Origin: Villigracilis sp900696595
GTDB lineage: Bacteria > Chloroflexota > Anaerolineae > Anaerolineales > Villigracilaceae
Reading direction: 5' to 3'
DNA length: 28,380 bases
NCBI GenBank assembly: GCA_030263615.1
Contig: SZPH01000042.1
Location: forward strand, 1-28,380
A model generated the notes under the pieces. That model did not search any database and was not told where the DNA came from. It saw only the letters and a program-made list of their open reading frames with translations. Positions 7,505 through 14,750 of this stretch are shown here, piece by piece. A program made the position numbers and the translations under genes. Numbering within the stretch: the first letter of the stretch is position 1; every line of letters begins with the position of its first letter.

Positions 7505-9422
7505 AAAGACAGCCCATTTCAAAAATATTTCCTCCGGCGCGGGTTTGCAAGTCGCCTCATGGAACGGGGAACTGGATTACCGCGCCCTGTTCGAACAAAC
7601 TGGAGATTGCGTTTTCATCGTCAGTTCCGATATGAAGATCGTCGCGCTCAATCCGCAAGCCAGCCGGTTGCTGGGTTATTCGGCGGGGGAATTGACCGAC
7701 GCATCCGCCGAGGCGCTGTTGAGCCTGGACGAGCCTTCGCGCAGGGAGATGATCTTCAAAAGGCGCGTCAATACGTTCGAGCACAACCTGCGCAAAAAGG
7801 ACGGTTCCACGCTTCAGGTGGAAATGACCTCCTCGCTCGTCATGGACGGCGGGGAAAAACCGGCTTATATCCAGTTCATCGCGCGCGACATCAGCGAACG
7901 CAAGCAGAACGAACGCATGATGAAGCGCAACATGCGCGCCCAGTCGGTCATCGGCGAGGTGACTGCGGCGCTGTTTCGTTCATCCAACATCGAGGGACGC
8001 ATGTCCGAAGCGCTGGAATCTTTGGGGTACGCGGTGGGCGTCTTCGGCGCGGTGATCTTCGAGGCGAAAAACTCCACCCTGCGCATCCGGCATCAATGGG
8101 TGGATCCAACCGTCCCTGAGTTCGATGCGGAGTCCGCCCTCCTGCCTTTCCTCGATTCGTTATCCGCATTTCCGGACCGGGTCTTTTCCATTCCAAACAT
8201 CCCCCAAAAAACATCCGACTCGCAGGGCGCGGCGTTGCTCGCCGTTCCCATCCAGGGCGCGCTGGGAATGTGGGGTTTTCTGGGTTTGTTCGACAGGGAA
8301 GATCGGCTGTCGTGGCTGCCTTCCAGTTTCGACATCGTGCAGACGACCGCCAACCTGCTGGGCGCCGCGATCGAGCGGATGCACTACGAGGAAACCCTGC
8401 GCCTGAGCGAACGCCGCAACCGCATCATCGTGGACGCGTTGCCGGACCTGCTCCTGCGGGTGGATCGTTCGGGACGCATCTTTGATTACAACGCGGGAAC
8501 GGCGCACGCGCTTTATCTCGACCCGGCGCGCGCGATCGGGCGCAACCTGCACGAACTGTGGGGCGGGGAGATCGCCGGAAAACTTCTTCCCAGGATTCCG
8601 GATGAGACGCTTTTTATCCAACCGCGCACGGTCGAGAATTTTAACCTGCCCGGACATGAGGGAGTCTTCGAGGCGCGGCTCTTTCCGCTGAGCAAGTTGG
8701 AGGCGTTGATCCTCGTGCGCGACATCACCGAGCAGGCGCGGCTCAACCAGATGAAGTCGGATTTCATTAATTGGGCGTCTCACGAACTGCGCACGCCGCT
8801 CACCTCCGCCATTCTGATGACGGAGTTGCTCAGGCAGGGGTGTACGCCCGAAGAGACCGAGGAATATCTCGCCACTCTTTCGAACGAATTAAATCGTCAG
8901 AAGAATTTGATCAACGAACTGCTGATGGCGGGGCGGCTCGAACACGGCGCCCTGCGCGTGGAGACGACATCCCTCGACCTGGTTCCCATCCTGAAAGAAT
9001 CCATGTCGGCTGTGAAGCCGATCGCCAAAAAGAGGAACATCCATATTTCGCTTTCGCCGTCCGCCCAACCCTGCCCGATCTGGGGCGATGTGAGCGCGCT
9101 GCACCAGGTCTTCATCAACTTGATCAGCAACGCGGTGAAGTTTTCTCCGGAAGGCGGGGACGTGACCTTGCGCCTGGAACGAAACGATAAAGAGACGCGC
9201 GTCTTCATCTCGGACAGCGGGCTGGGGATTCCAACCGACGCGTTGCCGCATCTTTTCGAGAGGTTTTACCGCGCCCGCAACGTGACTGCGGCGGAGATCC
9301 CCGGAAGCGGCATCGGCTTGTATATCGTCAAATCAATCCTGAAGGAGTTGGATGGGGCGATTGCAGTGGATAGCAAATTGAGCGAAGGGACGACGTTCAC
9401 CGTGACTTTGAAGAACGCCTGA
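7497..9422 (+). CDS. PAS-GAF-PAS sensor histidine kinase
   Basis: About 641 residues, soluble. The order is PAS (about 20-140, closing with the ARDISERKQNE linker), GAF-like (about 150-300), PAS (about 305-415), HisKA (phospho-acceptor His429 in SHELRTPLTS), then HATPase_c with N box (LISNAVKFSPEGG), G1 (DSGLGIP), an F box (LFERFYRA) and G2 (GSGIGLYIVK). It should autophosphorylate on His in response to a cytoplasmic signal. No receiver is attached, so phosphate probably passes to the receiver of the preceding kinase or to a distant regulator. The start was set at the ATG at 7497, which overlaps the upstream stop within ATGGATGA and implies translational coupling; the ATG at 7485 is also possible. 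No independent Shine-Dalgarno is visible. Confidence 0.92.
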   Translation: MDEKTAHFKNISSGAGLQVASWNGELDYRALFEQTGDCVFIVSSDMKIVALNPQASRLLGYSAGELTDASAEALLSLDEPSRREMIFKRRVNTFEHNLRKKDGSTLQVEMTSSLVMDGGEKPAYIQFIARDISERKQNERMMKRNMRAQSVIGEVTAALFRSSNIEGRMSEALESLGYAVGVFGAVIFEAKNSTLRIRHQWVDPTVPEFDAESALLPFLDSLSAFPDRVFSIPNIPQKTSDSQGAALLAVPIQGALGMWGFLGLFDREDRLSWLPSSFDIVQTTANLLGAAIERMHYEETLRLSERRNRIIVDALPDLLLRVDRSGRIFDYNAGTAHALYLDPARAIGRNLHELWGGEIAGKLLPRIPDETLFIQPRTVENFNLPGHEGVFEARLFPLSKLEALILVRDITEQARLNQMKSDFINWASHELRTPLTSAILMTELLRQGCTPEETEEYLATLSNELNRQKNLINELLMAGRLEHGALRVETTSLDLVPILKESMSAVKPIAKKRNIHISLSPSAQPCPIWGDVSALHQVFINLISNAVKFSPEGGDVTLRLERNDKETRVFISDSGLGIPTDALPHLFERFYRARNVTAAEIPGSGIGLYIVKSILKELDGAIAVDSKLSEGTTFTVTLKNA

Positions 9423-9491
9423 ACCGGTCTAATTTTCGCGCAGGCGAGGGCTGTATAACGGAGGGCGTTGATGCGAATTCCATCGGCGGGA

Positions 9492-9522
9492 TAAAAAATC
9501 GGCTTGTCTCTCGACAAACCGA
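9492..9522 (-). terminator. Intrinsic terminator after the cDPG-synthetase-like gene
   Basis: Read on the minus strand, TCGGTTTGTC, loop GAGA and GACAAGCCGA form a 10-bp stem with one G-U pair, followed by six T residues. It lies about 97 nt beyond the stop codon at 9619, so the heptamer repeat tract lies inside the transcribed 3' UTR. Confidence 0.8.
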
Positions 9523-9524
9523 CT

Positions 9525-9615
9525 AATCTCCAATCTCCAATCTCCAATCTCTAATCTCTAATCTCCAATCTCTAATCTCTAATCTCTAATCTCTAATCTC
9601 TAATCTCTAATCTCT
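9525..9615. repeat. Heptamer tandem repeat, 13 units of AATCTC(T/C)
   Basis: Thirteen consecutive 7-bp units alternate AATCTCC and AATCTCT without a break in period. The tract runs from the terminator stem to 3 bp before the TAA stop codon of the minus-strand gene at 9619-9621. In that gene's mRNA it reads as repeated TAGAGAT/TGGAGAT. Because 7 is not a multiple of 3, stop codons occur in every reading frame. Confidence 0.95.
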
Positions 9616-9618
9616 AAT

Positions 9619-10941
9619 TTACTTCCTGACCCCAAACTTCTTCATCAACACATCTTTCAACGCAGGCGCGCCGATCTCCTGCAACTCATATCTCACGCGC
9701 TGGCTCGGCTTGTTGATCTTGACGACGCGGCTCAGATCAATCGGCGTGCCGATCACGACCAGATCCGCGTCTGACTTGTTGATCGTTTCCTCAAGTTCCT
9801 TCGTCTGTTTCTCGCCGTACCCCATGGCGGGCAGGATCGGTCCGGTCTTCGGATACTTCTCGAAGGTTTTCGCAATCGAACCGACGGCGAACGGGCGCGG
9901 GTCAACGATTTCCTTTGCGCCGAATCTTCGCGCCGCAACATAGCCCGCGCCGTATGCCATCTCGCCATGCGTGAGCGTGGGCCCGTCCTCCACCACCAAC
10001 ACGCGCTTTTCAAAAATCGCATCGGGATCGTCCACAAAGAGCGGGGACGCGGCTTCGATTTGCATCGCATGGGGATTCAACCCGCGAAGCGACTCGCGGA
10101 CTTTGATGACGTTTTCCGCGTCGGCTGTATCCACCTTGTTGATCACAAAACAATCCGCCATTCTCACGTTGGTCTCGCCGGGGTAATACGACGTTTCGTG
10201 TCCCGCGCGGTGCGGATCTGCGATCACGATTTGATAATCGGGAACGTAGAAGGGGAAGTCGTTGTTGCCGCCGTCCCACAAAATAATGTCGGCTTCCGCT
10301 TCGGCTTTGCGGATGATCTTCTCGTAATCCACGCCGGCGTAGATGATCACGCCGTTGTCTATGTGCGGTTCATACTCCTCGCGCTCTTCGATGGTGCATT
10401 GATATTCGTCGAGATCGTCGTACGAAGCATAGCGCTGAACCTCCTGCGCGATGAGATTCCCGTACGGCATGGGGTGACGGATCGCCGCGACTTTGTAGCC
10501 CATCTCTTTTAGAATCGCCGCCACGCGCCTCGTGGTCTGACTTTTGCCTGATCCCGTCCGAACGGCGCTGATCGAAACGACCGGCTTGTTGCTCTTGATC
10601 TGCGTGTTCTTCGTCCCCATAATGCGGAAGTCCGCGCCGGCGGCGTTGACCATGCTGGCTTTGTGCATCACATATTCGTGCGGCACATCGCTGTACGAAA
10701 AGACGACCTGCTCCACGCCATGCTTCTTGACCAGGTCGAGCAGTTCCTCCTCGGCACGGATGGGGATTCCGCTTGGGTATAGCGACCCGGCCAACTCCGG
10801 CGGATAGAGCCGCCCTTCAATATCCGGGATTTGGGCAGCGGTAAAAGCCACGACCTCGTAATCTTTATTCCCTCTAAAAAACGTATTGAAGTTGTGAAAA
10901 TCGCGCCCGGCGGCGCCCATGATAACGGTTTTGATCGGCAT
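9619..10941 (-). CDS. Cyclic 2,3-diphosphoglycerate synthetase-like P-loop protein
   Basis: A 440-residue cytoplasmic nucleotide-binding protein. Residues about 1-115 form a Rossmann-like domain (VIMGAAGRDFHNFN). A P-loop follows at 126-134 (AVRTGSGKSQ). Further on come WDGG (222-225) and a G4-like NKVD (268-271). The overall sequence matches the family named for archaeal cyclic 2,3-diphosphoglycerate synthetase (COG2403, also labelled predicted GTPase). The archaeal enzyme uses ATP to close an intramolecular phosphoanhydride. In bacteria the substrate is not established, and genome neighbourhoods with arginine catabolism genes are familiar to me. Here it lies 82 nt downstream of an arginine deiminase-like gene. 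GGAG before the ATG is a good ribosome binding site, and an extended -10 at 10966-10974 may give it its own promoter. Confidence 0.85.
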   Translation of the reverse strand: MPIKTVIMGAAGRDFHNFNTFFRGNKDYEVVAFTAAQIPDIEGRLYPPELAGSLYPSGIPIRAEEELLDLVKKHGVEQVVFSYSDVPHEYVMHKASMVNAAGADFRIMGTKNTQIKSNKPVVSISAVRTGSGKSQTTRRVAAILKEMGYKVAAIRHPMPYGNLIAQEVQRYASYDDLDEYQCTIEEREEYEPHIDNGVIIYAGVDYEKIIRKAEAEADIILWDGGNNDFPFYVPDYQIVIADPHRAGHETSYYPGETNVRMADCFVINKVDTADAENVIKVRESLRGLNPHAMQIEAASPLFVDDPDAIFEKRVLVVEDGPTLTHGEMAYGAGYVAARRFGAKEIVDPRPFAVGSIAKTFEKYPKTGPILPAMGYGEKQTKELEETINKSDADLVVIGTPIDLSRVVKINKPSQRVRYELQEIGAPALKDVLMKKFGVRK

Positions 10942-10965
10942 GGGAAACTCCTGTTGTCAAAATCG

Positions 10966-10974
10966 AATATAACA
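10966..10974 (-). promoter_or_regulatory. Candidate extended -10 promoter for the P-loop gene
   Basis: On the minus strand TGT is followed directly by TATATT (10971-10966), an extended -10 pattern. The predicted start is near 10958, giving a leader of about 17 nt with GGAG upstream of the ATG at 10941. No -35 is evident. Confidence 0.35.
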
Positions 10975-11000
10975 GGAAGCGGGAACGCGGGTGAAGTGAA

Positions 11001-11027
11001 GTAGGTCACGCTTAACGCATGACCTAC
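11001..11027 (-). other. Hairpin overlapping the arginine deiminase-like stop codon
   Basis: GTAGGTCA (11001-11008) and TGACCTAC (11020-11027) form a perfect 8-bp stem around an 11-nt loop. The TAG stop codon of the upstream gene (11024-11026 on the minus strand) is inside one arm. No T-run follows, so it is not a standard intrinsic terminator. It may protect the 3' end or influence the downstream gene. Confidence 0.45.
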
Positions 11028-12271
11028 GGTAGTTTGCGGCGCACCGGCGCGGTCAGGCAATGGATCGCGCCGTACCCATTAACCAGCTTGTTCAACTCCG
11101 CGCTCAGCACGCGGAAGCCGCGCCGCTCCAACTCCTGAATGACGCGCCTGTTCGCGGAGAGCGCCACGATGACGGTCTTGTTGCCGAGGTTGAGCAGGTT
11201 GGTGGCGAAGTTTTGTTGTTCCGCCTCGTCCACTTCGATGATCTCGACGCCTTTGGCGGACAGGAATTCGCGAAAGCCGCCCATTTCCTCCACAACCAGA
11301 CGCCCCCGATTATCGGTCAAACGCAAGACTTCGCGCCGGTCGAGTTCGCCGCCATATCCCATCGCCAGATTCGGCGCGAGCGGAATCCAAAACATGTCGA
11401 GGTGCATCAAGTGCATGTGTTCGTCTGTGGGCGCGGCGAAGAGAGCCGCCTCTCCGGCGTGGCGTTTGTTGATCACCGCCGCGATCTGGATGCCCCTGCG
11501 TTCCAATTCCGCGCCGAGTTTCAGGCAAAGGTCTTCCGCCGCGCCCAGGGTCGTCCGCGCGCCGACGCCGATGTAACAGGTGTCGCCCAGAACAGCCACA
11601 TCGCCGCCTTCGAGGACGCCCTGTCCGATCTCGACGAATCCGTTTGCGTAACCGAGTTCATGCAGAGCGCGCTTGAACACCTCCACTTCCGGCTGGCGGA
11701 TCTCCCACTTGAGCGACGAGAGGACGATGCGGTCGGCCAGTGTTTGCGATTGATCGCGCCCGTAGAAGATGTTGGCAAGCGGAAGGCGATGCGACAAACT
11801 GAGCAAATGATTCAAGCGGATCGCGCCCGCCTCGCCGTACGCCCGGACGTCTTCCCGCAAAACCTGCCGAATCTCCTCCCGCACCTGTTCATACACAAGG
11901 TCAATATCTCCGTGAATGCCTTCGCGGGCAAACTCCTCCGCTTTATGGGCGCGATGGGTTTCGTAATATTCGTTGGCGCGGGCGAGGAGCGCCTTTTCCA
12001 GCTCCGCAAGCGACCCGGGCGCTTCGGGCGTGTCCCGATTGGCAAGCGCTCGCGCCAGCGCGTCTTTCGCGCGCGTAAAATGTATCCCCTCGCCCTCGAT
12101 CAATTCCCGCATGTGACGGAATTCGCGCCGCGCCTCCTGAACGTCGTAATAACTGAAAAAGAGACTCTTCGACTTCGGGAGCAGTTGTCCCAGCAGGGTT
12201 TCGATGCCGGGTTCGCCCCAAACCAACACCTCCTCCAATGGATGCGTTTCATCGAAGATTTGCGGCTTCAT
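11024..12271 (-). CDS. Arginine deiminase-like amidinohydrolase
   Basis: A 415-residue member of the guanidine-modifying (pentein) fold. All active-site elements of bacterial arginine deiminase can be placed: Asp173 in GRDQ, Glu221 in the EGGD motif (221-224), His290 and Asp292 in HLD, and nucleophile Cys405 in AIHCLTAP near the C-terminus. Arginine deiminase converts L-arginine to citrulline and ammonia in the cytoplasm. Between the N-terminal domain and the GRD motif, a helical insert of about 90 residues makes the fit to classic ArcA imperfect. A related guanidino substrate is therefore possible. No ornithine carbamoyltransferase or carbamate kinase gene is present. It lies directly downstream of argS; a terminator ends only 11 nt before the ATG, so expression depends on read-through. 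Confidence 0.85.
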   Translation of the reverse strand: MKPQIFDETHPLEEVLVWGEPGIETLLGQLLPKSKSLFFSYYDVQEARREFRHMRELIEGEGIHFTRAKDALARALANRDTPEAPGSLAELEKALLARANEYYETHRAHKAEEFAREGIHGDIDLVYEQVREEIRQVLREDVRAYGEAGAIRLNHLLSLSHRLPLANIFYGRDQSQTLADRIVLSSLKWEIRQPEVEVFKRALHELGYANGFVEIGQGVLEGGDVAVLGDTCYIGVGARTTLGAAEDLCLKLGAELERRGIQIAAVINKRHAGEAALFAAPTDEHMHLMHLDMFWIPLAPNLAMGYGGELDRREVLRLTDNRGRLVVEEMGGFREFLSAKGVEIIEVDEAEQQNFATNLLNLGNKTVIVALSANRRVIQELERRGFRVLSAELNKLVNGYGAIHCLTAPVRRKLP

Positions 12272-12281
12272 GCTTCACCGA

Positions 12282-12315
12282 TAAAAAACAGACCAAACAC
12301 AAAGGGTTCGGTCTG
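12282..12315 (-). terminator. Intrinsic terminator or attenuator between argS and the deiminase gene
   Basis: On the minus strand CAGACCGAAC, a 7-nt loop and GTTTGGTCTG pair over 10 bp with one G-U, followed by TTTTTT at 12288-12283. The next start codon (12271) is 11 nt after the T-run. No promoter fits in between, so this element must regulate entry into the deiminase gene rather than simply end argS. Confidence 0.8.
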
Positions 12316-12325
12316 CATTTGCGTC

Positions 12326-12367
12326 AATCTTCAATCACTAATCTCCAAGCTCCGGCGTCCAATCACA
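12326..12367. repeat. Degenerate heptamer repeat after argS, six units
   Basis: Units AATCTTC, AATCACT, AATCTCC, AAGCTCC, GGCGTCC and AATCACA keep a strict 7-bp period. The last unit contains the argS stop codon (complement of TCA at 12363-12365). The family is the same as the tracts at 9525-9615 and 24229-24354. Confidence 0.7.
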
Positions 12368-14177
12368 TCGCATCCGGGGCTTGAATGTCGAGCAGCCGCA
12401 GGGCGTTTGCCACAACCCGCTTTGCCGCCGCCACCAAACGCAGGCGGGCGTTTTTCACTTTTTCATCTTCCGCCTGCAAAACCGGCACGGCATGATAGAA
12501 CGAGTGAAAGGCATTGGCAAGGTCGTAGGCGTACATCGCCATCACCAGTGGACGGTACTCCTCCGCCGCCTGTTGAACCTTCTGCGGAAACCGCGACATC
12601 TGCTCGATGAGTTCGATCTCCTGCTTTGTCAATTCATACTCGTAACTCGTACCTTGCAACTTGTCGCTCGTCACACCCGCCTTCTTCAGGATCGAGTTTG
12701 CCCGCACATGCGCGTTCTGAATGTACGGACCCGTCCGCCCGTCGAACGAAAGCGCCTCCTCGATGTTGAAGACGATGTCTTTGTTATTGTCCACCGAAAG
12801 CATGGAGTACGCCAATGCGCCCAAACCGATCTGTGCCGCGATCTTCTCGCGCTCTTCGGCGGGGATGTCCACGCTTTTTTCGGCTTCCACCGCCAGGACG
12901 CGCCGGATGGCTTCGTCATACACCTCTTTGAACAACACCACCCGTCCCTTGCGCGACGACATGGCGCCCTCGGGCAGGCTGACAAACCCGTAGCCGAGGT
13001 GAAAACACTTCTCCGCCTGCGGAAAGCCCCATAACTTCAAGATGGCAAACGCCTGCTGTAAATGTAAAGACTGGCGCACATCCACCACATAAATGGAGCG
13101 GTCAACGTGATATTTCTCGAACTTCTCTTTTGCCAGCGCCAGGTCTTTTGTCAGGTAAAGCGTCGTACCGTCTCGCCGCAGGATTACATTCGTGCGATAT
13201 TTTTCCTTGGTCAGCCCAAGTTTCTCGTCAATCTTCACGATGACCGCGCCGCCTTGCGGGCGTTCATCGTCGGCGATGCCCTTTGCGATCAACTCCTCCA
13301 CGATCGCCTTCGAAGGTTCGTCCGCTTCGGACTCGTAGAACCACACATCCATTTTCACGTCGAGCATGTGAAGAATCTCGCGCAATTCCTCCAGACTCCA
13401 TTCGCGGGTTGTCCGCCACAATTCGCGCGCATACGGATCGCCCGCATCGTATCGGCGATAAAGTTCGCGCCGCTCGGTTTCATAGGCTTCGCGCTGGGAT
13501 GTCTCTTCCGGCGTTTCGTTTTCCTTCTTTTCCAGCAACTGATTGGCTTCCACGTATAACTTCAAGAGCCACTGTCCACGTTCATGGACGCCCGCCGGTT
13601 CCTGCCCTTTATAAAACTTGTCGTACATCCACATCACAGTGACCACGCCCAACCCCAGGTCGCCGGGATACGAAGCGCGGATGGTTTTATACCCTGCGAA
13701 TTCCACCAGCCTTGCCAGAACCTCGCCGAGGATCGTGTTTCTTGCATGACCGATGTGAAATGAATGATGCGTATTCGGCTGGGCGTACTCGACCATCACA
13801 GTCTCGCTCTTCGCCGCGCCGCGACCAAACTCCGCGCCGTTGATCAAAACTTCATTCACAACCCGATTGGCGTACTCGGAAGTTTTGAAATAGACGTTGA
13901 GATAGCCTTTCACCGCCTCGATGCGGCTGATCCCCGCCGCGCCTCCCAACTGACCCTTGACCTGTTCGGCGATTTCCTGAGCCTTTTGCGGCGTTGGAAG
14001 TTTGTTTCCCTTGCCGCGTTTCGCTTCGTTTGCCGCAGTCTGGAAGAAGGAGGTTGAAAAACCCCATTCCCCCGAAAACGGGATGGCTTGCCACTTCAAC
14101 TCCGCCAGGGCGATGTCGTTGGCTTCGCAATATTCTTTGATCTTGTCTTCGATGAGTTGCTGTTCTTTTTGAAACAT
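12363..14177 (-). CDS. argS: Arginyl-tRNA synthetase
   Basis: A 604-residue class I aminoacyl-tRNA synthetase that charges tRNA-Arg with arginine. An N-terminal Arg-tRNA-synthetase domain (about 1-115) precedes the Rossmann catalytic core. The core has the signature HIGH at 141-144 (HHSFHIGHARN) and a KMSKS-type loop read as AMSSRKG. The C-terminal DALR anticodon-binding domain closes with LRLLDIQAP. Length is normal. A TATAAT box (14187-14192) ends 9 nt before the ATG and no Shine-Dalgarno sequence is present, so the mRNA may be nearly leaderless. The gene heads a group with the deiminase-like and cDPG-synthetase-like genes, which suggests shared control around arginine. Confidence 0.97.
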   Translation of the reverse strand: MFQKEQQLIEDKIKEYCEANDIALAELKWQAIPFSGEWGFSTSFFQTAANEAKRGKGNKLPTPQKAQEIAEQVKGQLGGAAGISRIEAVKGYLNVYFKTSEYANRVVNEVLINGAEFGRGAAKSETVMVEYAQPNTHHSFHIGHARNTILGEVLARLVEFAGYKTIRASYPGDLGLGVVTVMWMYDKFYKGQEPAGVHERGQWLLKLYVEANQLLEKKENETPEETSQREAYETERRELYRRYDAGDPYARELWRTTREWSLEELREILHMLDVKMDVWFYESEADEPSKAIVEELIAKGIADDERPQGGAVIVKIDEKLGLTKEKYRTNVILRRDGTTLYLTKDLALAKEKFEKYHVDRSIYVVDVRQSLHLQQAFAILKLWGFPQAEKCFHLGYGFVSLPEGAMSSRKGRVVLFKEVYDEAIRRVLAVEAEKSVDIPAEEREKIAAQIGLGALAYSMLSVDNNKDIVFNIEEALSFDGRTGPYIQNAHVRANSILKKAGVTSDKLQGTSYEYELTKQEIELIEQMSRFPQKVQQAAEEYRPLVMAMYAYDLANAFHSFYHAVPVLQAEDEKVKNARLRLVAAAKRVVANALRLLDIQAPDAM

Positions 14178-14186
14178 ATCTTTTCG

Positions 14187-14216
14187 ATTATATCAGTTGA
14201 GAAATTCCCGGAGCAA
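14187..14216 (-). promoter_or_regulatory. Candidate argS promoter giving a near-leaderless mRNA
   Basis: A consensus TATAAT (complement of 14187-14192) has a poor -35, TTGCTC (14211-14216), at 18 bp. Transcription should begin 2-3 nt before the argS ATG. The -35 lies at the edge of the first AAAAGTC dyad. Confidence 0.5.
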
Positions 14217-14295
14217 AAAGTCTCCTGACTTTTCACTGTAATATCGGGAGGCGTTGCAGTTCTGATTGGAGCGAAAAGTCTCCCGATTTTCACCG
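14210..14295. repeat. Pair of 28-29-bp direct repeats with internal dyads upstream of argS
   Basis: Copy 1 (14210-14238) and copy 2 (14268-14295) share GGAGC(A/G)AAAAGTCTCC, then GA(C)TTTTCAC. Copy 1 has a perfect dyad, AAAAGTC-TCCT-GACTTTT (14216-14233). Copy 2 has the same dyad with one base missing. Copy 1 touches the -35 of argS, so these could be operator sites, but no cognate regulator is known. Confidence 0.6.
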
Positions 14296-14301
14296 ACCCC
14301 T

Positions 14302-14332
14302 GAAAACAAAAACGGGAGTCTTGCGACTCCCG
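14302..14332 (-). terminator. Intrinsic terminator of rpsT
   Basis: On the minus strand CGGGAGTC, loop GCAA, GACTCCCG, then TTTTTGTTTTC. It begins 18 nt after the rpsT stop codon and separates rpsT from the argS promoter. Confidence 0.88.
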
Positions 14333-14350
14333 CTCCGATTTCGCGCTGTG

Positions 14351-14623
14351 TTACGCGCTCTTGCCGGTCAACGCGGCAAGGGCTTTCATCAGTCGGCTCT
14401 TGCGGCGCGCGACGGTGTTCTTGTGCAGAACTCCCTTTTCCGCCGCCTTGTCCAAAGCGCTGATCGCAGTCATGATTGCGTCTTTGGTCTCAGGCGCCCC
14501 GGCGGTAATGGATTTGCGCGCGGCATTATCGGCAGTGCGGGCGGCGCCGCGGACGTTGCGGTTGCGCAGGCGACGCTTTTCGTTCTGACGATTGCGTTTG
14601 ATCTGGGATTGAATGTTAGCCAA
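14351..14623 (-). CDS. rpsT: 30S ribosomal protein S20
   Basis: A 90-residue basic ribosomal protein that binds 16S rRNA in the small subunit. The start NIQSQIKRNRQNEKRRLRN and the C-terminal helix NTVARRKSRLMKAL are characteristic. The start is a TTG at 14623, which puts the conserved ANIQSQIKR at the N-terminus; a strong GGAGGAAGAC Shine-Dalgarno sits just before it. The frame remains open upstream, but that extension lacks homology and would include the promoter. Monocistronic: its own promoter at 14670-14698 and terminator at 14302-14332. Confidence 0.95.
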   Translation of the reverse strand: MANIQSQIKRNRQNEKRRLRNRNVRGAARTADNAARKSITAGAPETKDAIMTAISALDKAAEKGVLHKNTVARRKSRLMKALAALTGKSA

Positions 14624-14669
14624 GTCTTCCTCCAAAAATTTCGTGCCTTGCTTTTTACGACAGGGCGGT

Positions 14670-14698
14670 ATTCTACATGACGGATGGATATTTGTCCA
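14670..14698 (-). promoter_or_regulatory. Sigma-70-type promoter of rpsT
   Basis: On the minus strand TGGACA (14698-14693), a 17-bp spacer and TAGAAT (14675-14670). It predicts a leader of about 40 nt before the TTG start at 14623. Confidence 0.65.
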
Positions 14699-14721
14699 GT
14701 AAATTTGAAAACCCGCGCAAA

Positions 14722-14748
14722 GCAAGCCGGAATGACATTCCGGCTTGC
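14722..14748 (-). terminator. Strong hairpin directly after the LysM gene
   Basis: GCAAGCCGGAAT and ATTCCGGCTTGC form a perfect 12-bp stem with a 3-nt loop, 2 nt beyond the stop codon at 14751. Only TTT follows immediately on the minus strand, so it is probably a terminator but a weak one by T-run. Confidence 0.6.
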
Positions 14749-14750
14749 AG

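Noticed and set aside
11060..12610. Long plus-strand open frame of 516 codons opposite the deiminase-like gene and the end of argS
   Set aside because: Antisense shadow of GC-rich codons; composition is Arg/Ala/Phe-rich, with no family resemblance, while the opposite strand encodes complete enzymes.
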